DNA of 64,000 nt, from contig JBAZPO010000004.1 in the NCBI GenBank assembly GCA_041648175.1, positions 186,001 through 250,000 on the forward strand, read 5' to 3'. How positions within the stretch are numbered: position 1 is the first letter of the stretch; each line of letters starts with the position of its first letter. This document shows positions 26,522-34,937 of this stretch, piece by piece. The translations under genes were made by a program, and so were the position numbers. Origin of the DNA: Desulfobaccales bacterium (lineage in GTDB: Bacteria; Desulfobacterota; Desulfobaccia; Desulfobaccales; 0-14-0-80-60-11). The notes under the pieces were generated by a model. That model made no database searches, had not been told where the DNA came from, and was given only the letters and a program-made list of their open reading frames with translations.

Positions 26522-28968
26522 TCTTTCGGTTACCCAAGAACCGCGGCGAAGGGGAGAAACGCAACCTGGTGACGGTCCCCATGTTGCCCCTGCGGGATAT
26601 CGTTATTTTTCCCCACATGGTGGTGCCACTGTTTATCGGGCGGGAACGTTCCATCCATGCTCTGGAATATGCCATGGGGCAGGAAAAATATATCCTGCTC
26701 TGCACCCAGAAGGATCCCCGCAAAGATGAACCCCGGGAGGGTGAGATTCACCGGGTGGGCACCCTGGCCGCGATCCTGCAGCTCTTGCGCCTGCCCGACG
26801 GCACCGTCAAGGTCCTGGTGGAGGGCAAGGGGCGGGCCATTGTGCGCCAGTTTTTGCCCATTTCCCAGTTTTTCCAGGTAGAGGCCGAAGAACTCCCGGA
26901 GTCCTGGGAGGTTACGTCCGAAACCGAGGCTCTGCGGCGCACCGCTACCGGCGCGTTTGAGACCTATGCCAAGCTGAACAAGAAGGTTCCCCAGGAGGCC
27001 CAGCAAAGCCTTGTGGGAGTGGAGGATCCGGGGCGGCTGTCCGACATCATTGCCGGGCACCTGGCCATCAAATCCGACGAAAAACAGGCCCTGCTGGAAA
27101 CCCTGGATGCGGTCCGCCGGCTGGAACAGGTGGTAGGCCTGGTGAACCGGGAAAATGAAATCCTCCAGATCGAGTCCCGCATCAAGAACCGGGTCAAGAA
27201 GCAGATGGAAAAGACCCAGCGGGAATATTATCTCAATGAGCAGATGCGGGCCATCCAGAAGGAGATGGGAGAAAAAGAGGATCTCAAGGGCGAGATTCAG
27301 GAACTGGAACGGCGCATTCGCCGGAAGAAGATGAGCGTCGAAGCCACCACCAAGGTGAAGCATGAGCTCAAGAAGCTGAAGCTCATGAGCCCCATGTCGG
27401 CGGAGGCCACGGTTTCCCGGAACTACATCGATTGGATTTTATCTCTGCCTTGGTACGAGAAGACTAAAGATAAACACAACCTGGAAGAAGCCGAGCGCAT
27501 TCTCGAAGAAGACCACTACGGTCTGGAGAAACCCAAGGAACGCATCCTGGAACACCTGGCGGTCCAGAGCCTGGTGAAGAAGATGAAAGGCCCTATCCTC
27601 TGTCTGGTGGGGCCGCCGGGCGTGGGCAAGACCTCCCTGGCCAAATCGGTGGCGAGGGCCATGGGACGGAACTTTGTGCGGCTGTCTCTGGGAGGCGTGC
27701 GGGATGAAGCCGAGATTCGCGGCCACCGGCGCACCTATATCGGGGCGCTGCCCGGTAAGATCATTCAATCCCTCAAAAAGGCCAAGACCAACAACCCAGT
27801 CTTCTGCCTGGATGAAGTGGACAAAATGAGCACCGATTTCCGGGGCGACCCCTCTGCGGCGCTCCTGGAAGTGCTCGACCCGGAACAGAACTTTGCCTTT
27901 AACGATCATTACCTGGATGTGGACTACGACCTGTCCGAAGTGATGTTCATCACCACGGCGAACAATCTCTATTCCATTCCGCCACCGCTCCAGGACCGGA
28001 TGGAGATCATCCGCCTGGCCGGCTATACCGAGGTGGAGAAGCTCCTGATCGCTGACCAGTTTTTGGTCCCGAAACAGTGCGTTGCTAATGGCCTGAGCAA
28101 GGAAAATATCCAGTTCTCCGAGAACGCCATTCTCACCGTGATCCGGCAGTACACCCGGGAAGCTGGCGTGCGTAACCTGGAGCGGGAGATCGCCTCCATC
28201 ACCCGGAAGGTGGCCCGGGAAGTGGCGGCCAAGGGCCGGGAGCATCAGGTCAAGGTCAGCAGTCAGATGGTGGCCAAGTATCTTGGCGTCCCCAAGTTTC
28301 GTTTTGGCCGTACCGAAGAGGCCGACGAGGTGGGTCTCACCACTGGGTTGGCCTGGACTGAATTCGGGGGCGAACTCCTCCATACCGAAGTCGTGGTATT
28401 GCCCGGCCGGGGCAAGCTCTTGATCACCGGCAAACTGGGAGAGGTCATGCAGGAATCGGCCCAGGCGGCCTTGAGCTATGTGCGTTCCAAGGCCGAGAAC
28501 CTGGGGCTCGACCCGGACTTCTACCGCAAGATCGATATCCACGTCCACGTGCCGGAGGGCGCCATTCCCAAAGATGGCCCGTCCGCCGGGATTACCATCG
28601 CCACCTGCATTGCTTCGGCCTTACTGAAGATTCCGGTGCATCGGGACGTGGCTATGACCGGCGAAATCACCCTGCGGGGGCGGGTCTTGCCCATAGGCGG
28701 CCTCAAGGAAAAAATCATTGCGGCTCACCGCCACCAGATGAAGACCGTGCTCATCCCCCGGGATAACGAAAAGGATATCAAGGAAATTCCGGCCCGAATT
28801 CTCAAGGCGGTAGAGTTGGTGCCGGTGGATCATATGGACGAGGTCTTGAAAAAGGCCCTGGTCCTGGATGATCCGGAGAGTCTGTTCAAGGCGGTTCCGC
28901 CGCCGGTGCCCCCTGAAGCGGTCTACGTGCCGGCCGAGGTACCCGGCGCCGAGATTCAGGCCCATTAA
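26518..28968 (+). CDS. lon: ATP-dependent protease La
   Basis: 816 residues: the LON substrate-binding domain (VPMLPLRDIVIFPHMVVPLF), a coiled-coil, AAA+ with Walker A GPPGVGKTS (about residue 364) and Walker B FCLDEVDKM, then the Ser-Lys protease domain with catalytic Ser689 (PKDGPSAGIT) and Lys730 (LPIGGLKEKI). It degrades misfolded and regulatory proteins. The start overlaps the clpX stop by four bases (ATGA), completing the tig-clpP-clpX-lon unit. Confidence 0.98.
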   Translation: MIFRLPKNRGEGEKRNLVTVPMLPLRDIVIFPHMVVPLFIGRERSIHALEYAMGQEKYILLCTQKDPRKDEPREGEIHRVGTLAAILQLLRLPDGTVKVLVEGKGRAIVRQFLPISQFFQVEAEELPESWEVTSETEALRRTATGAFETYAKLNKKVPQEAQQSLVGVEDPGRLSDIIAGHLAIKSDEKQALLETLDAVRRLEQVVGLVNRENEILQIESRIKNRVKKQMEKTQREYYLNEQMRAIQKEMGEKEDLKGEIQELERRIRRKKMSVEATTKVKHELKKLKLMSPMSAEATVSRNYIDWILSLPWYEKTKDKHNLEEAERILEEDHYGLEKPKERILEHLAVQSLVKKMKGPILCLVGPPGVGKTSLAKSVARAMGRNFVRLSLGGVRDEAEIRGHRRTYIGALPGKIIQSLKKAKTNNPVFCLDEVDKMSTDFRGDPSAALLEVLDPEQNFAFNDHYLDVDYDLSEVMFITTANNLYSIPPPLQDRMEIIRLAGYTEVEKLLIADQFLVPKQCVANGLSKENIQFSENAILTVIRQYTREAGVRNLEREIASITRKVAREVAAKGREHQVKVSSQMVAKYLGVPKFRFGRTEEADEVGLTTGLAWTEFGGELLHTEVVVLPGRGKLLITGKLGEVMQESAQAALSYVRSKAENLGLDPDFYRKIDIHVHVPEGAIPKDGPSAGITIATCIASALLKIPVHRDVAMTGEITLRGRVLPIGGLKEKIIAAHRHQMKTVLIPRDNEKDIKEIPARILKAVELVPVDHMDEVLKKALVLDDPESLFKAVPPPVPPEAVYVPAEVPGAEIQAH

Positions 28969-29084
28969 CCTTGATTGGGGAAAAGGGAAAAAGGCGAAAA
29001 ACCAGAATCCCTCGATTTTCCGCCTGATTCGCAACGCAGTAAGTTTTAGGCGATCATCCCTTATAGAAAAATAGAAAAATGCCG

Positions 29085-29115
29085 GGGCCGGATTATCTTG
29101 AGGGTAATCCGGCCC
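29085..29115 (+). terminator. Strong hairpin after lon
   Basis: A perfect 11-base stem GGGCCGGATTA/TAATCCGGCCC with a 9-base loop lies about 115 bases after lon. It lacks a clear downstream T-run on the plus strand, so termination may be Rho-assisted. Confidence 0.5.
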
Positions 29116-29193
29116 TTGGCGCGTGTGATGCCGGAAGGGGAGGGGGGCTTGGTTTCTCCCGAGTAAATCTCATGGTTGCGGACCCAAAAGGTG

Positions 29194-29339
29194 TATAATA
29201 CCAAGTTGCGGTCATACAGGTAATTATAGCTTTTGTAGGGGCGGACCTATGTGTCCGCCCTCAGAGTGGTCGCACATGCAAGTGTGCCTCTACAAAACCG
29301 AAGCTATTTTTACTTCTATGAGCGCAACTTGGTATAATA
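29194..29339. mobile_element. MITE-like element with terminal and internal inverted repeats
   Basis: About 146 bases. The terminal arms (29194-29216 and 29317-29339) share the core ACCAAGTTGCG as near-perfect reverse complements. Inside are a second arm pair (TTTTGTAGGGGC near 29230 and GCCTCTACAAAA near 29286), plus a GGGCGGAC/GTCCGCCC hairpin. No ORF is present. Another right-arm-like fragment is at 7404-7425. The size and structure fit a non-autonomous miniature element; no target-site duplication was confirmed. Confidence 0.6.
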
Positions 29340-29394
29340 CCCTCGTCCTACCAACTTTGAACTTTATAGACTCTGATAATCAAAGGGGGTGCAT

Positions 29395-29841
29395 ATGAAG
29401 CGGAAAGCGCGGCGACTTATCGTGATCCTGGTAGCCTTTAGCCTCGTGGGTTCGGGCTTGGGGTGGGCTCAGGATAGCGATGTTGTCAGGTTGTTGAACA
29501 CCGGCTTTGATTTTTTGGAACAGGGTAATTACAACCAGGCTCAGAAACTCTACGAAGAGTTGCTGAAAAAAGATCCGACCCAGCCCCTGGCCCTGAACAA
29601 CCTGGGGGCCATCATGGTCAAGCAAGGCAAGTATGACCAAGCCTTGGATTATCTCCGGCGGGCGCTGCCCCGGGCTAAAGGGTTCAAAGTGGCCATTGAC
29701 CGGGTGTGCAACGTTGACAGCGTGTGCGCCGCCTGCCGCATAAGCGAGAAGCAATTCGGATCCGAAGACCTGGATGGGGTGGTGCGGAGTAACATCCTGA
29801 TGGTTGAAATGGCTAAATCCTCCAAGCGGGGAGTGCAGTGA
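29395..29841 (+). CDS. Exported TPR-repeat protein
   Basis: 148 residues. A signal peptide (MKRKARRLIVILVAFSLVGS...GWAQ) is followed by two TPR units (DFLEQGNYNQAQKLYEELLK, LNNLGAIMVKQGKYDQALDY). Two close Cys pairs (RVCNVDSVCAACR) might bind a metal or form disulfides. The start is ATG 29395, five bases after AAAGGGGG. Periplasmic scaffold is the likely role. Confidence 0.75.
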   Translation: MKRKARRLIVILVAFSLVGSGLGWAQDSDVVRLLNTGFDFLEQGNYNQAQKLYEELLKKDPTQPLALNNLGAIMVKQGKYDQALDYLRRALPRAKGFKVAIDRVCNVDSVCAACRISEKQFGSEDLDGVVRSNILMVEMAKSSKRGVQ

Positions 29842-30023
29842 CCGGCTCCGGTTCACACAACGCCACTTAACCCCCTCCCAGCCGCGAATCCATTTCTAAG
29901 CTGCTTTACGGATGCTGGCCTCAATTTGCCCTATTGTGCGGAGAATAGTTATAATAGTTTAAATGCAGTTTTCCTCCAGACCCTGAAAGGCCCAAATCTC
30001 TTGCATCTCATCGGCCTATCCTT

Positions 30024-31217
30024 ATGAACCGGCAGTCTTTCTTCACCCTCCAAGCCCTGGTATTCGGTCTGGTGGCCGCGGCCCTCACCACGGTGTACAT
30101 CACCCAACCGGTACTGCCCATCTTGCAGCGGGAGTTCGGCGTCAACCCCTCCCAGGCTTCGTACACGGTGTCGGCGGTGATCCTGGGAATCTCCCTGGCC
30201 AACCTGCCCTTCGGCATGCTGGCGGACCGCTTCCCGGTACAGCGTCTCATTCTGGTGGGAGGCGGCGTGGTGGTGGCCTGCGGCCTGTTTTGCGCGGTCA
30301 CCTCCAGTCTGCCCCTCCTGGTGGGAGCCCGGTTTGTGCAGGGCCTGTTTGTTCCCGCTCTGACCACCTGCCTGGCGGCTTACCTGTCCACCAATCTTCC
30401 CCTGGAACGGCTGAATGTGGTTATGGGCTCATATGTGTCGGCCACGGTGGCCGGCGGTCTGGGCGGCCGTCTGTTGGGAGGCTGGATTCATCCGCCCCTG
30501 CATTGGCGCTATGCCTTCGTCACTGCTTCTATCCTGGTGCTCATCGCCACGTTAGCCGCGGTGCGGTGGCTGCCGCGGGGGAAATTGGCCAGCGAGGACG
30601 ATACGCAGGGAGACGGGTTTCTGGCCCTGCTGTCGCAAGTGAAGTTGCGGCGCTCATTCCAGGTGGCCTTTGGGGGATTTTTCGTTTTTTCCTCCATCTT
30701 CAATTACTTGCCATTTTATCTCCATCAGCCGCCCTTCAATGCTTCCACCCAATTAATCACCCTGTTATACTTGGCCTATCTCATCGGGATCTTCACCGGC
30801 CCCATGGCAGGCAAGCTCAGTAACCGCATCGGCAACGGCGGCACCATGGTGTTGGGATCGCTGGTCTTTGCCCTGGCCATTGCCCTAACCATGATCAAAT
30901 CGATCCTGGCCATAGTGGTGGCCCTGATGCTGGTCTGCGCCGGCTTTTTCTCGATTCACGCCTCGGCGGCGGGCGCCTTGAACCGGAGACTTACCGGCAG
31001 TCGCGGCCGGGCCAACTCCCTGTATGTCCTATCTTATTACCTGGGAGGTGCCGTCGGCATCACCCTGAGCGGCTATGCTTATGGTTTGGCGGGCTGGTAT
31101 GGGGTTGCCGGCCTGGGCTTGGTGATGCTGACCGTGCCTCTGGTTACCGGCTTTAAGGAAATGCGGGAACCTGCGGATGGTGCTAAGCTCGAAGAAGAGT
31201 TGAGTACCGGCGTCTGA
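30024..31217 (+). CDS. Major facilitator superfamily transporter
   Basis: 397 residues with about 12 hydrophobic helices. The loop 2-3 motif GMLADRFPVQR is the MFS signature. Overall it resembles YnfM/arabinose-efflux type drug-proton antiporters. Substrate unknown. It stands alone between the TPR gene and the ECF operon. Confidence 0.9.
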   Translation: MNRQSFFTLQALVFGLVAAALTTVYITQPVLPILQREFGVNPSQASYTVSAVILGISLANLPFGMLADRFPVQRLILVGGGVVVACGLFCAVTSSLPLLVGARFVQGLFVPALTTCLAAYLSTNLPLERLNVVMGSYVSATVAGGLGGRLLGGWIHPPLHWRYAFVTASILVLIATLAAVRWLPRGKLASEDDTQGDGFLALLSQVKLRRSFQVAFGGFFVFSSIFNYLPFYLHQPPFNASTQLITLLYLAYLIGIFTGPMAGKLSNRIGNGGTMVLGSLVFALAIALTMIKSILAIVVALMLVCAGFFSIHASAAGALNRRLTGSRGRANSLYVLSYYLGGAVGITLSGYAYGLAGWYGVAGLGLVMLTVPLVTGFKEMREPADGAKLEEELSTGV

Positions 31218-31292
31218 TCCGCGATAATAAGCGTTAGGGATTCGCTCTCAAGGAACTCAGCGAGATTTTATCAAAATGATAAAAATACTCTT

Positions 31293-31315
31293 AACATTTT
31301 TGACACGGTGTGGTC
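31293..31315 (+). promoter_or_regulatory. Candidate ECF-type promoter (AAC-N17-GTC)
   Basis: AAC at 31293 and GTC at 31313 are spaced 17 bases, matching the general ECF -35 AAC / -10 GTC pattern, 29 bases before the sigma factor ATG. Autoregulation of the operon is therefore plausible but unproven. Confidence 0.45.
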
Positions 31316-31344
31316 TATATCAATGAAACCAGTAAAGAAAGCCC

Positions 31345-31938
31345 ATGACTGATGATCAGCTCGTGGCCCAGGCCCAGGAGGGAGATCTTCCAGCCTTCGA
31401 AGAACTGGTGAAGAAGTACCAGCGAGAGGTTTACGGCTTGGCGTGCCGCATGGTATCCGATGCGGAGGAGGCACGGGATCTGGCCCAACAGGCCTTTCTC
31501 CAGGCCTTTATCCACATTAAGAGCTTTCGCCGGGACGCACAGTTTCGCACCTGGCTCTTTCGCATTGCCATTAACCAGTGTTACAATTTTTTAAAGGGTC
31601 GTAGAAAGTTTGGTGACCCGATAGATTGCGATGAGCTGAACCTGGCAGGGGAGGGGGCCTCTCCGGAAGAGGATCTGGTCAGCCAGGACGACCGCCGGCG
31701 TCTCCACGCGGCGATGGCGCAATTGCCCGCCAAGCAGCGGGCGGTGATCACCCTAAAAATCGAGCAGGGCCTGTCCTATCAAGAGATTAGCCAGATTCTG
31801 GGCGGGACTGCCGGAGCTGCCCGAGTCAATTACTGTCAGGCATTAAAAACTTTAAAGAAACATATGCAGAGCGAGGACGAGCATGAGGTGGCAATGCGCC
31901 CTTCTACAACGGTGGCTTCCAGAGTATCCCGACGGTGA
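31345..31938 (+). CDS. ECF sigma factor (RpoE-like)
   Basis: 197 residues. Sigma region 2 is EELVKKYQREVYGLACRMV and DLAQQAFLQAFIHIKSFR; region 4 is LPAKQRAVITLKIEQGLSYQEIS. Region 3 is absent, as in ECF sigmas. It is co-transcribed with an overlapping zinc anti-sigma gene (56-base overlap) and a CpxP-like exported protein, a typical envelope-stress arrangement. Confidence 0.92.
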   Translation: MTDDQLVAQAQEGDLPAFEELVKKYQREVYGLACRMVSDAEEARDLAQQAFLQAFIHIKSFRRDAQFRTWLFRIAINQCYNFLKGRRKFGDPIDCDELNLAGEGASPEEDLVSQDDRRRLHAAMAQLPAKQRAVITLKIEQGLSYQEISQILGGTAGAARVNYCQALKTLKKHMQSEDEHEVAMRPSTTVASRVSRR

Positions 31939-32560
31939 TCTCCCGGGGTGGGGGAAGCGGTGGCTGCACGCCCATGTGGCCCAATGCGCCATCTGCCGCC
32001 GGGAATTAGCGGGACTCAAGGAAGTGGTCACCGCCATTAAGGCGGCGCCGGCTAAGGAGCCCGGATCAGAATTCTGGAGCGACTTCTCCCGGGATATGCA
32101 TCTGAAGTTGGCCCAGGCCGCGCACGAGACCGCACCTGTGCCGTCTGCTCGCCGGTGGTTCAAGTTGCCCTACCTTGTGGGAGCGCCGGCCCTGGCGGGT
32201 TTGCTGCTATGGGTGGCGGTACAGTTCACGGGGCCCGGTGCCCCGGTGCAAAATCAGGCCTTGATAATGCCGGAAGTTAAACAGGAAAGGGCCTTAGAGA
32301 TGGCGACGGCTCCCAAACGGGCGCCGGCGCCACCAGCGGCGGCTGCTGTACCGCTTGGCGAGGTGGAGCAGTTCGTGCCAGTAGCCCTGGAGGAAGGAGC
32401 GACCCTCCCGGCGGAGGAGGTAGATATTTCCGGCTGGGATCTGGATTCGGAGCTGGCGGGAATGACCGACCAGGAGAAGGAAATATTTCTCAAGAAAATG
32501 CATCAACGTGCGAAGGATGGGTCATGCCTCGAAAAATTTGCCTTGTGCTCCTGGGGCTAA
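31883..32560 (+). CDS. Zinc-finger (zf-HC2) transmembrane anti-sigma factor
   Basis: 225 residues. The N-terminal HxxxCxxC motif (HAHVAQCAICRREL) is the zinc anti-sigma signature that binds the ECF factor. One transmembrane helix (LVGAPALAGLLLWVAVQF) leads to an extracytoplasmic Pro/Ala-rich sensor part. It overlaps the sigma gene at its start and the next gene at its end, so all three are tightly coupled. Confidence 0.88.
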   Translation: MRWQCALLQRWLPEYPDGDLPGWGKRWLHAHVAQCAICRRELAGLKEVVTAIKAAPAKEPGSEFWSDFSRDMHLKLAQAAHETAPVPSARRWFKLPYLVGAPALAGLLLWVAVQFTGPGAPVQNQALIMPEVKQERALEMATAPKRAPAPPAAAAVPLGEVEQFVPVALEEGATLPAEEVDISGWDLDSELAGMTDQEKEIFLKKMHQRAKDGSCLEKFALCSWG

Positions 32561-33099
32561 TGCTGGCCGGCATAAGCTCGGCTTGGGGGCAGCCGGGCCA
32601 TGAATTTGGCGGCGGCTTTCAAGATCGTCTCATGGAAGTCAAGCGGGGACAGTTGGGACCAGCCCTGGGAGTCGATCAGCAGACGGTAAACAGACTGCTG
32701 GCCATCGATGAGCGCTATAAGCCGATTCGTCGCCAGCTAATCACGGGCATGAAGACGGATTTCCAGCGCCTGCAGCAGCTCATGAACCAGCCCGGCCCCT
32801 CGGAGCAGGAAATTAAGGTGATTCTCAGCGACATGAAGCGCAAGCGCCTGGAAATGCTCAATCTGCAACAGCGCAAGGATGAAGAGGAAACGGCCCTTCT
32901 CACCCCGGTACAGCAAGCCCGTTATATTATTTATCTTATGGGCCTGGTGCGGGAGGCCCGGAACATCAAAGGCGGTACGGGTGGTTCGGGCGGACCTGGC
33001 CGCATGGGCGGTCCCAGCGGAGGTGCAGGCGGACCCGGCGGCATGGGGGCGCCAGCCTTCCGGCCATCCGAGATCCCTGTGTCTCGTCCCCCCCAGTAA
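32524..33099 (+). CDS. CpxP/Spy-like exported protein with Gly-rich tail
   Basis: 191 residues. A signal peptide (MPRKICLVLLGLMLAGISSAWG) is followed by a helical region (VNRLLAIDERYKPIRRQLITG, SEQEIKVILSDMKRKRLEM) with the LTPVQQARYI element found near the end of Spy/CpxP/zinc-resistance-associated folds, then a Gly/Met/Pro tail. It probably senses or buffers envelope stress for the sigma/anti-sigma pair. A strong terminator follows. Confidence 0.8.
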   Translation: MPRKICLVLLGLMLAGISSAWGQPGHEFGGGFQDRLMEVKRGQLGPALGVDQQTVNRLLAIDERYKPIRRQLITGMKTDFQRLQQLMNQPGPSEQEIKVILSDMKRKRLEMLNLQQRKDEEETALLTPVQQARYIIYLMGLVREARNIKGGTGGSGGPGRMGGPSGGAGGPGGMGAPAFRPSEIPVSRPPQ

Positions 33100-33145
33100 G
33101 GGCAGGGCGCCAGAAAACCAAGATTTCTGCCATTATCAATGCTCG

Positions 33146-33192
33146 AAAACTGGTAAGGACCTGAGATTTGCAGGTCTTCTGCCAGTTTTTTT
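33146..33192 (+). terminator. Intrinsic terminator of the ECF operon
   Basis: AAAACTGG pairs with CCAGTTTT, and an inner AGGACCT pairs with AGGTCTT, ending in a run of seven T. It lies 47 bases after the CpxP-like gene. Confidence 0.9.
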
Positions 33193-33241
33193 ATCGTCCT
33201 ACTTGCAAAATCATGGTTCAGAAAGCTAAAATAGTAACGTT

Positions 33242-33329
33242 GCCGGAGTGGTGGAATTTGGTAGACGCAGAGGACTCAAAATCCTCCGAGGGCAACCTTG
33301 TGCCGGTTCGAGTCCGGCCTCCGGCACCA
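33242..33329 (+). tRNA. tRNA-Leu, anticodon CAA (integration site)
   Basis: The acceptor stem GCCGGAG (33242-33248) pairs with CTCCGGC (33319-33325), discriminator A at 33326, encoded CCA to 33329. The anticodon stem GAGGA/TCCTC holds loop CTCAAAA, giving CAA. The long variable arm confirms class II. A tyrosine integrase ends 16 bases downstream, making the tRNA 3' end the probable attachment site; no second copy of the end was found in the window. Confidence 0.95.
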
Positions 33330-33344
33330 AGTAATTTCAGTAAG

Positions 33345-34460
33345 TTAGATGGGTTTTAGGTCGTCAGGCCTAAAACCCTTTCCTTTAATTGAGTGTGAAT
33401 CTGAGTGTGACTCTCCCCTGGCTTGTTCATAGACGGCCATCGCTGCAAACTCAGATTGGTTGATGGAGTGTAGATAGATTTCAGTAGTGGTTCGGTTCTC
33501 GTGACCCAAAATCCGCTGGATAGACCCAAGGGGAATGTTGCAGTTGTCCATCAATGAAGCTCCGGCATGTCTTAACGCATGGAAACCGAACCGTCTTATT
33601 CCGGCCTTGGCGCAAAGATTTTTCAAAACTTCCCGCCGATCTTTAAACGGACCAACCTCCCTCTCACCACTTGATTGATCCACATAACTATGCCAAAAGA
33701 CCCAGGGGATATTTCTTTCCCGTTCTGAAAACCTGCGGGAAAGGATATCGAAAACTTTCTGGGTCATCGGCACTTTCCTTGGAGTCAAATGCCCACCCCG
33801 TTTTTTGCGGGTATAAAGCACCACATATTTCTGTTCGAGGTTTACGTCATCCCAAGATAGGCGATTGACTTCACTGACCCGAGCAAAAGTGTCCCTTAAG
33901 AGCCACAGATAATCCTGGACTTCCAGATCAGCCAAGGCGATCAACTTATCGATATCTTCCAGCGCAGGTATATATTTAAGCTTCTTGGCCATCGGCAGGA
34001 AACTCAAGCCAACAACAGGGTTGTCGGTAACCCAGCCCTTCTTTTTCCCAAAATTAAACATGGCTTTGAGGTAGCGGATTTCCTTATTGGCAGTAAAGGC
34101 CGAAACTCGGCTACGATCCAGGATGAACCGCTCAACCATATCCCGGGAAATTTCACTGCAACTGAGTTCCTTCCACTGCCTAACCCATTTTCGAGCCGAG
34201 CTTTGATACACGTGGTAATAAGTGGCCGAGTGATAAGCTTTAACGTGATCTAACCTTCTATTCACCAGGTCCAAGAAGGTTATGTCGGTTGAGATTGTCT
34301 CCACCGGCTTCGCTGGGGGTGGGTTCAAGACCTCTTCTCTTTTTTGTATTTCTGCCTGTTTTGCCTCCTTTTTGGTTTTGAAATATCGGGACGTGTACCT
34401 CTGTCCGTTGAGGGTGAAGTCGTGTTTCCACCCTCTGCCCTTCTGAAAATAGACGCTCAT
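33345..34460 (-). CDS. int: Tyrosine-type site-specific integrase
   Basis: 371 residues from ATG 34460, seven bases after GGAGG. It has an N-terminal arm-binding region and a SAM-like core-binding domain, then the catalytic set: Arg in TFARVSEVNRL, HxLRH as FHALRHAGASL, LGH in LGHENRTTTEIYLH, and Tyr in the same block. It points toward tRNA-Leu(CAA), the usual arrangement for elements integrated at a tRNA 3' end. A start at 34499 is possible but less likely. Confidence 0.94.
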   Translation of the reverse strand: MSVYFQKGRGWKHDFTLNGQRYTSRYFKTKKEAKQAEIQKREEVLNPPPAKPVETISTDITFLDLVNRRLDHVKAYHSATYYHVYQSSARKWVRQWKELSCSEISRDMVERFILDRSRVSAFTANKEIRYLKAMFNFGKKKGWVTDNPVVGLSFLPMAKKLKYIPALEDIDKLIALADLEVQDYLWLLRDTFARVSEVNRLSWDDVNLEQKYVVLYTRKKRGGHLTPRKVPMTQKVFDILSRRFSERERNIPWVFWHSYVDQSSGEREVGPFKDRREVLKNLCAKAGIRRFGFHALRHAGASLMDNCNIPLGSIQRILGHENRTTTEIYLHSINQSEFAAMAVYEQARGESHSDSHSIKGKGFRPDDLKPI

Positions 34461-34620
34461 AGAGGTCCTCCTTCCCAGGGAAGAATAGAGAACCCCCAAG
34501 TTTCCTGCCTCCCAGTACCTGCCAGTGCTTATAGACCCAGCTCTGGCTTTTCCGAAGGTACCGAGCGACCTCCTCAGGAGTCATTATGTTGGTTTTAGAG
34601 AATTTGTCAAACTCAACCAT
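34258..34620 (-). CDS. Excisionase-like helix-turn-helix protein, overlapping int
   Basis: 120 residues. The MerR/excisionase-type HTH reads MTPEEVARYLRKSQSWVYKH with wing GGRKLGGSLFFPGKEDLYERLF. The C-terminal half is basic and runs about 200 bases into the integrase gene in another frame, so the two share DNA. It probably directs excision or represses int. The out-of-frame tail is unusual, and the functional protein might end soon after the HTH. Confidence 0.75.
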   Translation of the reverse strand: MVEFDKFSKTNIMTPEEVARYLRKSQSWVYKHWQVLGGRKLGGSLFFPGKEDLYERLFSEGQRVETRLHPQRTEVHVPIFQNQKGGKTGRNTKKRRGLEPTPSEAGGDNLNRHNLLGPGE

Positions 34621-34785
34621 TTTGATATCCAGCTACTGGACAGTACATTCAGAATTTCATTGACCTGATTGATTAATGGTTTTAGGGTATCTTGAATCTT
34701 TAGTCGAAATCGCATTTGTCTGTTAAAAAGCAACAAACATGCCTATCACTAACTCATTGATATTATGAATCATTTATAATAGCGA

Positions 34786-34937
34786 AAAAATTGGGAAGAG
34801 TTCAGCATATTTTGGGAAGAGCTCAAATCCTGGGGGAGAAAGCTTTGGTAGGAATTCCAACCTCAAAGGCTATTAAATGAACCTAGATTAGCTTGTGGAA
34901 GAGCTTCGACGCATAGTCAAAATAGGAGGAAAAAAGT
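34786..34937 (+). promoter_or_regulatory. Direct repeats TTGGGAAGAG upstream of the AAA+ gene
   Basis: TTGGGAAGAGTTC (about 34791), TTGGGAAGAGCTC (about 34816) and a weaker TGTGGAAGAGCTT (about 34891) lie in the AT-rich leader of the AAA+ gene. The reverse complement CTCTTCCCAAAAAATT recurs downstream at 36147-36162. They look like protein-binding sites. Confidence 0.5.
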
